33,335 bases of DNA from Chara braunii (Eukaryota > Streptophyta > Charophyceae > Charales > Characeae). The DNA lies in assembly GCA_003427395.1 (NCBI GenBank), contig BFEA01000226.1, positions 810,595 through 843,929 on the forward strand, read 5' to 3'. Every line of letters begins with the position of its first letter. Within the stretch, counting starts at the first letter, position 1. The notes under the pieces are model-generated. The model was not told the DNA's origin, did no database searches, and saw only the letters and a list, made by a program, of their open reading frames with translations. The translations under genes were made by a program, and so were the position numbers. This document shows positions 24,297 through 33,290 of this stretch, one piece after another.

Positions 24297-25203
24297 ATGA
24301 AGTCAAGCCGGGGCGAGGGTGAAGCCGTCGATCTGAAGGTGGAACCTGGACGCGAGCGTAGCGTGGAGCCGAAGAAACCAGCTTGCCTTGCATCTTGCGT
24401 TCGTAGCGTGCGAGAACGTCTGGAGCTGTCGCTTGCAGTTCCGCACAGGTTAACCAACGGTCAGCTCGATGTGTGCAGTAGGCAAAATGCACCAAATACT
24501 CAGTTGGCTTGTTGCCAAAGCGTCGCTGGGAGATGATGTCGCCGACCTCCTGAAAACCATCCATAGAAGGTGGGTCTTGCGTCCGTCTCCCGGGAAAGTT
24601 GTCATGATCCGCTGGCGTGTAGAGAGCCAGTTTGGAACAATGAAAGACTAGGTAGACAGGCAAGTGGCTAGGCACCTGAATCGTGAAGGAGGGTCCTTCG
24701 GGTGCGTCCCCAGCGGGCTCTATGATCGGCCAGGGCCCCATCCATTTCGGGAGGAGCTTGCGAGAGACGTCTTGTTCAAGGCTGAATTTCGCTGCTGAAA
24801 CCCAGACGAGGTCTCCGACGCGGAATGGACAAGGAAGACGCTGGCGATTTGCCTGTTGGCGCATGCGCTGTTGCGTCTTAGCCATCTGGTCGCGTGCCTT
24901 GACAAGAAGCTCTTGCATCCGACGCAAGAAAAGAAGATGGTCGTCACTCTCGGCCGTGCGTGGAGTAATCGTGTCCAACGGTGACGTGACCGGCGAGACG
25001 TGCTCGAACTCGAAGGGCGATATCCCAATAGCCGGGTGGATGGAAGAGTTGTAGGCCAACTCAACGTCCGGCAGTCGCTCAACCCAGTCTTTCTGGTCGG
25101 GGCGGATGAGAGTGCGAAGGAGAACCTGTGCGGTCTGATGCGCCCTCTCCGTCTGGCCATCGGTCTGAGGGTGGCGAGCTGAACTGGCCTTGAGAGATGA
25201 GCC
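24295..25203 (-). pseudogene. Chromovirus integrase C-terminal part with chromodomain
   Basis: In the same frame as the upstream pol, after one TAG. It begins with SSARHPQTDGQTERAHQT, which carries the catalytic Glu of integrase, then ELAYNSSIHPAIGISPFEFE. A basic helix follows (MAKTQQRMRQQANRQRLPCP), then VGDLVWVSAAKF and LLPKWMGPWPIIEPAG, the GPY/F-type module with W in place of Y/F. The last part, VGDIISQRRFGNKPTEYLVH and later ADRWLTCAELQATAPDVL, is a chromodomain. Known: chromodomains steer integration to modified histones. The C-terminal tail runs to 24295, against the polypurine tract. Confidence 0.85.
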
Positions 25204-26982
25204 CTATCGCTTGATGAGCGCCAACCAAAAATCAGACATGAACCGAGTGTCGCGATCGCAGACGATCTCCTTGGGGTAACCCTTGGTGCGAATCCAACCG
25301 GCGTACAGAACCTCGGCCAACTCCGGTGCCTTGGCATGATAGCGACAAGGCAAAAACATGGCGAACTTGGTGAGTCGGTCGACCACCGTGAGAATCCCAT
25401 CCACTCCGGTCTTGTGCTTGGGGAACGGGCCGGTGATGTCCATGGCAATCGCTTCCCTTCGCCTCAACAGGACTGGCAATGGTCGTAGCTCGCCGTACGG
25501 ACGATGGTTGCGGGATTTGCAGCGTCGACAAACCTCGCATGACTCGCAATAGCGCGTGACGTCGCCGAGAAGGCCGGGCCACCAAAATCGCTGGCGAAGC
25601 CGGCCAATCGTGCGATTGACTCCAAAATGTCCGGTGGCGGGAGAGTCGTGGAACTCGCCAAGAAGCCGTGTATGCAAGCGAGGATCACTTGGTACGCAAA
25701 GAACGTCCTTCCCCCGCGTGTGGACAAGCAAATACCCCTCCTGGATCCAGTAGTGAGAAGGAGCCGGATTAGGTGAGGAGCAATTCGCGTACTTGTCGCG
25801 AAACTCGGGGTCGACTTGGTAGCCGCGGATGAAGCTGTTCCGCAGTTCATCGTCAATTTCGAAAGTCGAGTAGACCGCGGTACAGTGATCCGGACGCCGT
25901 GAAAGAGCATCCGCAAAACGGTTCGACTTCCCGAGAATGTGATCGTGAAAGAAGTCGAACTGGTCGATGAAAGCCATCCATCGAGCGATGGTGCTGTTGA
26001 TGGTGTCTTCGGTCTTGTAGAAGACCAACGGATTGTTGTCTGTTACCCAGCGAAATTGGCTTCGACCAAGGAGGAAGTGCCGCCACCGCTTGANCGCGTG
26101 GACGAAGGCGAGGAGCTCCTTCTTGCGTGCATCGTCAATGGAATGCATGAGTGGCACTTTCTTGCTGAAGTACTCGACCGGGTGCCAGTCCACACCATCA
26201 TGTTGCTCGAGGACTGCACCAATGCCATAGCCTGACGCATCCGTAGTGACACGTGTGGGCGCGAGCGGGTCGTATATCCGCAAGACCTCCGCAGACAATA
26301 GCGCGGCTTTGAGAGCGAGGAATGATCCCCCCGCCTCCTCTCCAAAGTCAAACGGCAGGTCCTCGCACTGAAGCTTGTTCAAGTGGGCCGCGATCTTGGA
26401 GTAGCCCTTGATAAAGCGCTGATAGTAGCCGGTAAGACCGAGGAACGAGCGGACATCCGTGACGTTCCGAGGCTCCGGCCACTCTTGGACGGCCTGAATC
26501 TTNTCNGATAGCGGACTGATGCCCTCCGGTGTGACAAAATGGCCCAAGTATTCCAGCTCTTGCCGGACAAATTCGCACTTGTCGCGGTTGGCCTTGTACT
26601 TGGCACGGCGGAGCGTCTCCAACACTCGTCGAAGATGTCCAAGATGATCCTCCAATGTCCGGCTGTAGACGAGAATATCGTCCAAGTAGAACAGTACGAA
26701 CCGGTCCAACATTGCACGGAACTCGTTGGTCATCGCCGCCTGGAATGTCGTCGGGGCGTTGGTGAGGCCAAAAGGCATGACCACCCACTCAAAATGCCCG
26801 TACCGCGTCTTGAATGCGGTTTTGTAGCGATTTTTCGGCTGAATCGAGATTTGATGATATCCTGATTTCAAATCCAACTTGGAAAAATACTTCGCACCGC
26901 CCAGACGCTCGAGGCGTCGATGCGAGGAAGAGACCCCGCATTCTTGACGGTTTGCGCGTTGAGCTTGCGGTAGTCGATACAC
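25204..26982 (-). pseudogene. Chromovirus pol: RT, RNase H and integrase, ends at an amber codon
   Basis: 592 codons. [17 protein letters not shown] at about residue 31 (first Asp), FGLTNAP at about 71 and YLDD at 99-102. RNase H: TTDASG at about 247, KKELLAF at about 288, VTDNNP at about 313 and FADALSRR near 356. Integrase: HDSPATGH (about 445) and CESCEVC (about 479) form the HHCC zinc site. MDITGPF holds Asp at 515 and CDRDTRF holds Asp at 576. A TAG follows residue 592, and the Glu comes 36 codons after Asp 576, so the DD35E spacing is exact if the stop is counted as one residue. N bases give unread residues at 26503-26506 and 26094. The N-terminal end is out of phase with the PR frame. 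Confidence 0.92.
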
Positions 26983-27854
26983 AATCGTAGATCCTTGTTC
27001 TTCTTCCTGACGAAGAAAACTGGTGCTCCATATGGGGAGCTACTCGGGCGGATCCAGCCCTTGGCCAACAAATCATCAAGTTGTGCGCGGAGTACCTCAA
27101 GCTCCTCCTCGCTCATCCGATAGATGCAACCTTTCGGCGGCACGGCACCGGCCTCAAGAATGATCTCGTGAGAGATCGGCCGACCCGGCACCACACCGGT
27201 AGGTGACTCGAAGATGTCGGCGAACTCGTCCAGCAACCGTATCAAACGGGGGTCTGAAGACAAGTTCGTGGGTGAAGAGTCGGCTACCGCGACGGTCCGT
27301 AGGAAACATATGCCGATCTCCTCGAGCTGCTCGTAAGCACAAGTCGCCCGGAATGATTTAGCCGTTACCACTTGGCACCGGATTGAAGAGTGCGGTAGAG
27401 GAATAGTACACGCCACTTCCGCGCCGAAGGCATCGCGAACGCTAAGAGTCCGTCGATGGAAGTTGACCATGTGATCCGCACTTGCGAGCCAAGGCATTCC
27501 CAGAATGATGTCGAAGTCCGTGTCGAGAATATCGAATGTCACCGGTTCGCATGCATGAGGTGCGAAGTAGACCGGTACGGCCGCGATGTAACGGTCGAGA
27601 AGTTGTTGTGTCTTACCATCCGCCAACTTGATCGCCATCAGGTTTGCCTTTCTCTGAACTTGTGCGTCAAGGCCAGCTCTTTGCATAAAAGACTGACTCA
27701 TGAAGTTGCGAGTCGCGCCGCTATCCAGCAAAGCGCTGCAGGACGCTTGCCCAACCTGGATGCGGACATACATGAGCGGTGCATTGTTGTTATCATACCG
27801 CTGCGTGCGAAACTCGCGTGCCACCTTGGTAAGGTACGCCAGGATGTCCCCCAC
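26868..27854 (-). pseudogene. Chromovirus protease and RT N-terminus
   Basis: Starts [20 protein letters not shown]. It holds [18 protein letters not shown], the D-S-G-A active site of the aspartic protease. [15 protein letters not shown] is the second protease motif, ending the domain at about residue 125. RT fingers follow: [60 protein letters not shown] and NAQTVKNAG. The frame is lost near 26915, where SLPRID should be followed by a leucine-rich turn but bases are missing. The rest of RT is in the frame of 26982-25204. Confidence 0.9.
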
Positions 27855-28472
27855 CGCGACTTCGTCATCCGTCGGCGAAGTTCGTGGTGCATAGAAGGAA
27901 AGGTAAGTGTGGAGATGAGCGCTAAGTGTTGCGCATTACGGTCCCGACAAACAGCCTGTGGTCGGGAGAGGAAGCCATGCAAAGTCCTCAGACGTGAGCG
28001 GGTCCAAAACCTCTATCTTGAACTCGCGCGCCGAATCCCGTGATGAACCACTTGAAGACGATATGTCGCTGTTGCCGGACGGAGAAGAAACCGCATACAC
28101 TCCTTGTCCTTGAGCTTGAGTACCCAGCGTTGGAACGAGTCGGGCAACATAGTCCTCAAAAGAAAGTAGAAGCGGAGGATCGTCGACTTCCGCGTGCGCC
28201 TCAGAATGAAGGCTGGTCACTCGCGAAGAAACCAGTTCCGAAGGCGTCGAGAGTGTCGTCGCATCACTCTCGGCGGTGCTCAGCTTCCCTGTCAACCCTT
28301 GCCCTTCAGTGGGCAAACCGGGGTCAGATGAAGATCGTTGTTGCACCACAAGCAATAATGGAATCTCTCGCTCGCCCCAATGGGCCTGTCTGAGCTGCTG
28401 CACCGGGCCCGGGGCTAGAAACAGTGTGTGTCTTCGGCTTGCCTCGCCCTCGGCCTCTGCCGGCGCGGCCAC
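27855..28472 (-). pseudogene. Gag-Pol linker before protease, with an in-frame stop
   Basis: A minus-strand frame in phase with the protease frame, ending in TAA at 27938-27936. It is Ser/Pro/Glu-rich (SSRVTSLHSEAHAEVDDPPL, then LLSFEDYVARLVPTLGTQAQ), with EVLDPLTSEDFAWLPLPTTG near its end. Past the TAA the same frame goes on ([20 protein letters not shown]) to the protease. It overlaps the 3' end of gag (28472-28324) in a different phase, so either a frameshift fuses gag and pol in life, or this copy has an indel. It has no enzyme motif and is probably a spacer. Confidence 0.6.
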
Positions 28473-29394
28473 CTTCCCGGGCCTCTGGCGGCTCCACTTG
28501 GAACCGCTTGTGCCACGCCGCCTTCAGATCATCCCAGCTGATCATGGTGTGCAAGTCCGCTGCTACCACTCCGTACTTGGACAACAAGTTGTCCAACCAT
28601 GCCTGACACGCGCCCCCTGAGCGAGAGTACAAGTAAGCGCGGTGCTTGTTTTCCTTGACGTTTTGGAGCTGCAGCATGAGCTCGAACTTGCGAAACCATG
28701 GAATTGGATCTGTCTTGATTGAGTCGTGGAAGATCTCCTGCCCATCGAACTTAGGAGCTGTGTCTCGCGGCTCCGGACTCGAGGTAGTGGCGGTAGTGCA
28801 GATCCGTTGCTGCAATTGTTGCGTCGCGGTCTGNTGTAACTGTGCGCCATCCTGGAGGGAGCCGATGTGCATCTCCAATGCGGTGAGGCGGTCGGCAGTA
28901 TTGGAAGAGCCTGCGTCAGTGGCAGCGATTGTTCGCTGCTCCACCCGCTGAAGGCGGTCTTGGACCTGAGCTACCGAGTTGTCGAGACCAAGGATCTCCG
29001 CCTGCTGTGTAATGCAGGTTGCCAGGAGATCCGTGAGATGCGAGAGGAGGAGCGCTATCTTGTTTGCACTGTCCTCCAACTGGCTATTCTCGGCCTCGCT
29101 TCGCCATTCTACTGCCATGGTAAGTAATGCCCGCGCTCCAATGACTATCTTCTCACGACGCTGTGTCGTTTCTTCGTCGGCAGCCCTTGCTGCTGCCTCG
29201 TCGTGCTGGCGCTGTTGTTGCACGGCCAGCAGACGTGCCTGCTCGGCATCCTCTGCCCTTTTCTTGGCTGCTGCGGCAGCGTCATCTGCTCGCTTCTTTG
29301 TCTCGGTACTCCAGGCTAACATGCGGGCCTGATAGGCCTCGTCTGTTTCCCCGGCCTTCTGGTCCATGACTGCTGTCTGTGAACGCAACAGCAT
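28324..29394 (-). CDS. Chromovirus gag
   Basis: 356 codons from the ATG at 29394 (MLLRSQTAVMDQKAGETDEA). A second ATG at 29367 would also serve. The open frame extends upstream of this ATG with a non-ATG start. Residues about 25-75 are an Ala/Glu/Arg-rich coiled coil (ARMLAWSTETKKRADDAAAA). The middle has further amphipathic helices (SVAQVQDRLQRVEQRTIAAT). The capsid part reads KFDGQEIFHDSIKTDPIPWF, FRKFELMLQLQNV, YLYSRSGGACQAWLDNLLSK and WDDLKAAWHKRFQVEP, the classical retrotransposon Gag pattern. A basic RGRGRGKPKT tail replaces a zinc knuckle. One N at 28834 leaves one residue unread. Confidence 0.85.
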   Translation of the reverse strand: MLLRSQTAVMDQKAGETDEAYQARMLAWSTETKKRADDAAAAAKKRAEDAEQARLLAVQQQRQHDEAAARAADEETTQRREKIVIGARALLTMAVEWRSEAENSQLEDSANKIALLLSHLTDLLATCITQQAEILGLDNSVAQVQDRLQRVEQRTIAATDAGSSNTADRLTALEMHIGSLQDGAQLXQTATQQLQQRICTTATTSSPEPRDTAPKFDGQEIFHDSIKTDPIPWFRKFELMLQLQNVKENKHRAYLYSRSGGACQAWLDNLLSKYGVVAADLHTMISWDDLKAAWHKRFQVEPPEAREGGRAGRGRGRGKPKTHTVSSPGPGAAAQTGPLGRARDSIIACGATTIFI

Positions 29395-29430
29395 AGGCCA
29401 GACCGATGCCTGTTGATGTGGTATCCCTTG

Positions 29431-29570
29431 CTGCTGACGTGGCAATGCTGATGTGTCCTGCTGACGTGGCAATGCTGACCTGGCCTGCTGACGTGGTCTG
29501 CTGACGTACTTACGTAGCCTGCTGACGTAGCCTGCTGACGTGTCCTGCTGACGTGGTCTGCTGACGCGGC
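29431..29570. repeat. Degenerate minisatellite with seven TGACGT words
   Basis: The plus strand repeats CCTGCTGACGTGG-like units. TGACGT occurs at 29435, 29462, 29489, 29502, 29523, 29536 and 29549, and TGACGC at about 29562. TGACGT is the core of plant bZIP (TGA/as-1-type) sites, so the array might act as an enhancer for the element. That role is inference. Confidence 0.75.
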
Positions 29571-30329
29571 AACTTACCCATTCCGTCACAAGGGGTACCT
29601 GGAGACAACCAGAAACGGCAAGGCGAGAGATGGCAACAACATAGGTGGGGAGGGGTGGGTGAGCTAATCGCCCAACTCACACTTAGATAAGGAGCCACTA
29701 ATCAAAATAGAAAAGTTTGAACTTTGCCAAAAAAAATTTGAAAAATAAAAAATCCCGATTTTTGCAAGTTCGGTAGGTCTCCCAATCTCCCTCGAAGTAC
29801 GAAATGATCTCTGAAAGCGAAAAAAAATTCGACTTTAGACTGCAACTGATTGATAGAACCAACTGCGAAAAAAGTCCGAACCGAAATGACAAATATTCGG
29901 ATTTTTTCCGATGGGAATATTCGCAGTTTGAAAAAAATAATATGTGCAGGAGGTATTTCCCGTACCGTTTTCAGAAAAACGAATTTCAGAAAAGAAGATA
30001 TTCCGAAGTTCTAAGTACGGGAAATGCAACAGAAAATCTAAATTTTCAAAAAGAAATATATTTCGGATTTTTAACAACGAAATTTTGACTTTTCAGAAAA
30101 AAAAACGAAAATAGGAATTTCAGATGTTGCGATATAGCGATTTTCCACAGCAGAATAGCGAGAAAATAAAATCCGATAAAAGAAAAAATTTTGATTTTTT
30201 TTTTGGTAGTAAGGTCAAGATCGTGATATTGGGGTCTAACTAGTATGTCCTAATCAACAGAAAAGACTAACTAGCTTTTTTGATCCTCGCACACGTGTCA
30301 GATCAGATAGTCCTGATTCACATGCAAAA

Positions 30330-30341
30330 GCTCCGATACCA
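30330..30341 (-). other. Primer-binding site, tRNA-iMet type
   Basis: The minus strand reads TGGTATCGGAGC, two bases from the LTR end. The initiator Met complement is TGGTATCAGAGC, an 11/12 match. Confidence 0.8.
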
Positions 30342-30343
30342 AC

Positions 30344-31167
30344 TGTTACATGCACAGGTCTGCAATGTACGTAATAAACCGAGAATCTGCAATGTGATGA
30401 AAAGGACTGAATAGACAATGCGGTACGAGTAGAATCTCGACAAGCAATGTACAATCTCATTCATACATAAAGATGCTGAAGAGCGCAGGGAAGACTTTGA
30501 TACAAAGACTGACCTGACAGGACTGACCTCATTTACGTAGTTCAGAGTAACGAAGCAGAATGCTAGAGTACCTCTAACTAGCCCAATCAATGTTCAAACT
30601 CAGACTAAACATGCATTGTACCCATCACAAAGTGTGAAGGAGCCTGGCGCTGTAACACAGGAAGCAAGCGCCAGGTCCAGACACTGTCTCTTATACACAT
30701 CTAGATGTGTATAAGAGACAGGTACTACCTCGGCCTGCCTCCTGACTACTGGAGCGCAGTCAGGCCGAGCAGGCAGCTCTTGCCAATGCCGAAATGTGCC
30801 AGGGGCTGGCGTGCAGCAGCCTGCTTGAGGCTGGCGTGGGAAACAGACTAATAATAGTCTGTTTCCGAAACCCTGGTTCGGTGCCTGAGTTTCAGGGCCG
30901 GTCGTTCTGATGAACGACCGAAAATGGCCCTTCGTTTCAGGCTAAAAAGGCTGTTGCCATTTTTAGTCTGAAACGACCAGGGATAGGCCCTGGACTTCAG
31001 GCTTTTGGCTTGAACCGACAGGGGGCCTGTAAGCCCTGGATTTCAGGCTTTCAGCCTGAAATTCAGGCTTTCGGCAAGTTCAGGCTTTTGGCCTGAACGC
31101 TGTCGGGCCTGCAAAATGGCCGTCGGGCCTGCAAAATGGCCCGTGTGTGCACGCGCTGCATGTAACA
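30344..31167 (-). repeat. 5' LTR of the chromovirus, with internal deletion
   Basis: Has the same 10-bp termini as the 3' LTR. Bases equivalent to 23244-23815 (572 bp) are missing and are replaced by a 38-bp sequencing-adapter junction (30684-30721). Outside this the LTRs are very similar, with scattered differences (for example GAGCGCAGTC against GAGGGCAGTC, two against three 20-bp units). Confidence 0.9.
30684..30721. other. Nextera (Tn5 mosaic end) junction adapter, sequencing artefact
   Basis: CTGTCTCTTATACACATCT (30684-30702) directly followed by its reverse complement AGATGTGTATAAGAGACAG (30703-30721). The 19-bp word is the engineered Tn5 mosaic end. The head-to-head pair is the circularisation junction of Nextera mate-pair libraries and does not occur naturally in this form. 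Sequences on its two sides are therefore not proven neighbours. Confidence 0.97.
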
Positions 31168-31172
31168 ATAGA
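31168..31172 (+). repeat. Right 5-bp target site duplication of the chromovirus
   Basis: ATAGA directly after GCATGTAACA. It matches 22900-22904. Confidence 0.9.
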
Positions 31173-31326
31173 CCTACCTGACAGAGCCCCAGGTGGGGGC
31201 CTGAGAGGAACAAGCGGGCAGGACAAGCTGACAGTCAATCCTCCTCCAGGGGAGCAATCAATGCTGGTCAGGGGTCCTCGCCCATACGGAAGGAAGCGTG
31301 AGCGTGTAGTATGTTGTATCCAATTT
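31173..31326. other. Short flank between chromovirus and second LINE
   Basis: No gene recognised. It was contiguous with 22760-22904 before the chromovirus inserted. It ends at a segment (about 31321-31355) that recurs at 33256-33290. Confidence 0.5.
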
Positions 31327-31374
31327 TGACTTGCCGGGGGAATAGGAATTGGACTGACGGGTCTGTTCTGGATA

Positions 31375-31818
31375 ATGTTTGGAAATTGGGCAAAGGTTGG
31401 CACCAGGGATGAGAATATTGCAAGCCAGGAGGAGGTAGCTCGGTCTCCCTCTTATTGGGTGCAGCTCGTAAAGTTGTGGAAGGAGATCTTCCCTGCAAGA
31501 GTCAAAGAGCCTACAACAAGGGAAGAAGTGCTCAAACAACCATTATTTTGCAATGCAAGCATTAAGGACAGTGAAGGGAAACCGCTGACACTATCGGTAA
31601 CAGACACGAGGTGGGGAAGATGGCTGGAGCATGGGGTATGGCAGATCAAGCACCTCTGGGAAGAAGGGGAAAGGAGATGGAAAACGGCCGCAGAACCAAG
31701 GACACAACTGAAGGGATGTCACAAATTGCCGGAAAATCTGGCACTGGTGAAGAGGGCCATACCACAAGCATGGGAACAGTTGCTGCTATCTGAAAAGCAA
31801 TGGGATACGGGAGACTAA
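31375..31818 (+). pseudogene. LINE-2 post-RT region
   Basis: 147 codons from an ATG that is probably internal, since the frame is open upstream to about 31330. It is W-rich with PLFCNASIKDSEGKPL and RWGRWLEHGVWQIKHLW, as in the region between RT thumb and zinc finger of plant L1-type ORF2. It stops at WDTGD. Coding similarity goes on in another frame from 31800 (GEVFRIWGLETSMPDWLMAE). Confidence 0.6.
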
Positions 31819-32089
31819 GCCACATGGGAGAGGTCTTCAGAATATGGGGCTTGGAGACCTCTATGCCCGACTGGCTAATGGCAGAGAAGTATGACATACT
31901 TCATCCTTCCAACACCACGTCCCCATTGGATATGGCCACCAAAACATCCTTGAGCATCCTTAAACACTACTTACGTAAGGTGAGGGTGATAGAGAGGTTT
32001 TCACAGTATACAACTCAACAGTACCAATTGAGGAACTGGAGGTAGACCCTGCGGAATGGGCAAGGAACATCAGAAGTGGTCAAACACGG

Positions 32090-32515
32090 GTGATCCACTC
32101 CTACTCCATGACTCCCACTCTGCTCAAGCGATGGAAGAAGAGAGTGGGGGTCACCACAGGTCAATTGTCAAAAATTCCATGGGCAAGAATAGTGGCCATA
32201 AGGCTGGGTCCAGTCAGGAGTATGCAGTGGCTAATAGCCCACGTTGCACTCCCGGTGAATGTCTGGCTCAACGAAAGAAGAAGTCACAGGCAGAGAAGTG
32301 CGGAGGGAGAGATCTGTACGGTATGCCAACAAGGAATACCAGAAACAATGTTCCATTGCTTATTGGAGTGTGAGGAAGCATCGGCGATGTGGGATGAAGC
32401 CAAAGACATCCGGCACCAAATGGTACACAGTCCCTTCCCGGACTTTAATATCACATTATTACTGGGCCAGCGGATTCCCAAACAGTGGAAACCCTTTCAG
32501 AAACATATTTTCTAG
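32090..32515 (+). pseudogene. LINE-2 zinc-finger tail (zf-RVT type)
   Basis: 141 codons, starting in an internal frame (IHSYSMTPTLLKRWKKRVGV). The zinc finger is ICTVCQQGIPETMFHCLLEC with EASAMWDEAK after it. It ends at FQKHIF, and the basic tail continues out of frame (LWTIWKRRC at about 32535). It matches the tail of LINE-1 in layout (CALCNN then HCLLFC then IWN), so both remnants belong to the same group. Confidence 0.65.
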
Positions 32516-32839
32516 TTACTACGCCAATATAGTCTTTGGACCATTTGGAAGCGTCGATGTCAAGCCACAATGGAGGGAACAACAATGCATAGACAGGAGG
32601 CGAGAGAGAATTTCCTCGTACTCATCGAAACACATCTCAAGGCTCAGTGAAAAAGGGTGAGAACTCAGATACGACAACAACCACAACACGAGAAAGACAT
32701 CATGACGACATTCAAACGGAACATACTAGGACAGGGAGCAGTAGCAGTCATCCAAGGATCGCAACTTTTGTTTAAATGGAGAGGGGGAGGAAGTACATAA
32801 GAGTCTGAGAGAACAGGAAGAATTTTGGGGTAGATCGCA

Positions 32840-33055
32840 AGGGATGGTTTAGGGAGCCAGAAAGGGTTTAGGGTTTCAGGACCGGGATGGGTGTTAAACC
32901 AGGATATATGGGGTTAGGGTAGCACAGGGGAAATAGCACAACATCTAAAGGTTTTCTAGGTTTACCAATAGGGAGGGTCTAGGGCTTCGGAAAGGGTTTA
33001 GGGTTTAAGGGGTGGGATGAGTGTCAACAGCTAAAGCTTTTCTTGGTTTCCAGGA
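32840..33055 (+). repeat. Degenerate tandem repeat with telomere-like TTTAGGG words
   Basis: Two units, about 130 bp apart, share AAAGGGTTTAGGGTTT (about 32862 and 32992), a G-rich part (GGGATGGGTG and GGGATGAGTG) and CTAAAG.TTTTCT.GGTTT (32945 and about 33033). Each contains GGGTTTAGGGTTT, two or three overlapping plant-type telomere repeats, but no long telomere array exists. Confidence 0.6.
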
Positions 33056-33255
33056 CCCATCCGGCAGGTACCCTTACAGGGTCTGAGAGGAAAAGGATTA
33101 GCGGGGCAACATTGCGCTTGAATAGACGAAGTAAGACAGGATAACTTAGGCAGGGGAGAGGGGTGGTATATCCTTCCTCATGGAATTAATCAATGACGCC
33201 TTCTCGGACCTCCCATCCATAATGGGGAGGAGTGTGTGTGTATCTTTCATGTTTT

Positions 33256-33290
33256 CCATTTTGACTTGCCGGGGGAATAGGAACCGGACT
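33256..33290 (+). repeat. Repeat of the LINE-2 upstream segment
   Basis: TTTTGACTTGCCGGGGGAAT and flanks recur here and at 31321-31355, with three differences in 35 bases. The stretch to the window end is otherwise unassigned. It may be the start of another LINE copy or a common target motif. Confidence 0.7.

Larger units (their letters stand above)
29395..30343 (-). other. Chromovirus leader between gag and the primer site
   Basis: 29395-29589 holds the TGACGT-rich minisatellite. 29700-30230 is markedly A/T-rich, unlike the rest of the element, with repeated TTCCGAA/TTCGGA-type words and A- or T-tracts. Its short open frames are Phe/Asn/Lys-rich translations with no motif. Nothing else is recognised. 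Confidence 0.6.
22905..31167 (-). mobile_element. Ty3/gypsy chromovirus, nearly complete
   Basis: LTRs (22905-24283 and 30344-31167) share perfect 10-bp terminal inverted repeats, TGTTACATGC and GCATGTAACA. They are flanked by the direct repeat ATAGA. Next to the 5' LTR is a primer site of tRNA-iMet type (30330-30341), and next to the 3' LTR a polypurine tract (24284-24296). Between them, on the minus strand, are gag, protease, RT, RNase H, integrase and a chromodomain. Gene order RT before IN makes it Ty3/gypsy, and the chromodomain makes it a chromovirus. Defects are few: a stop between the gag-side frame and PR, one indel in RT and one amber in IN. The element is fairly young next to everything around it. 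The 5' LTR contains a sequencing-adapter join and lacks 572 bp. Confidence 0.93.
31330..32770 (+). mobile_element. Second L1-type LINE, C-terminal part only
   Basis: Plus strand. It opens in a frame with GTRDENIASQEEVARSPSYW and WVQLVKLWKEIF (31375-31818) and contains TREEVLKQPLFCNASI and TRWGRWLEHGVWQIKHLWEE, the post-RT region of L1-type ORF2 ('PLW-N-I' and 'G-I-DL' motifs). After two frameshifts (near 31800 and 32060) it reads SMQWLIAHVALPVNVWLNER and ICTVCQQGIPETMFHCLLEC. The latter gives the zinc-finger C-x2-C-x-n-H-x4-C. The C-terminus is basic (LWTIWKRRC), like LINE-1. The RT core and endonuclease are absent. Confidence 0.7.

Noticed and set aside
25000-25182. Plus-strand frames within pol (24295-27000)
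   Set aside because: They are antisense shadows of the integrase and RT coding sequence.
29700-30100. A/T-rich frames upstream of gag as an extra gene
   Set aside because: They are Phe/Asn/Lys-rich translations on both strands without a motif, which fits composition only.
30684-30721. A natural transposon insertion at this palindrome
   Set aside because: The two 19-bp halves are the engineered Tn5 mosaic end in the order of a library junction. There is no transposon body and no 9-bp target duplication.
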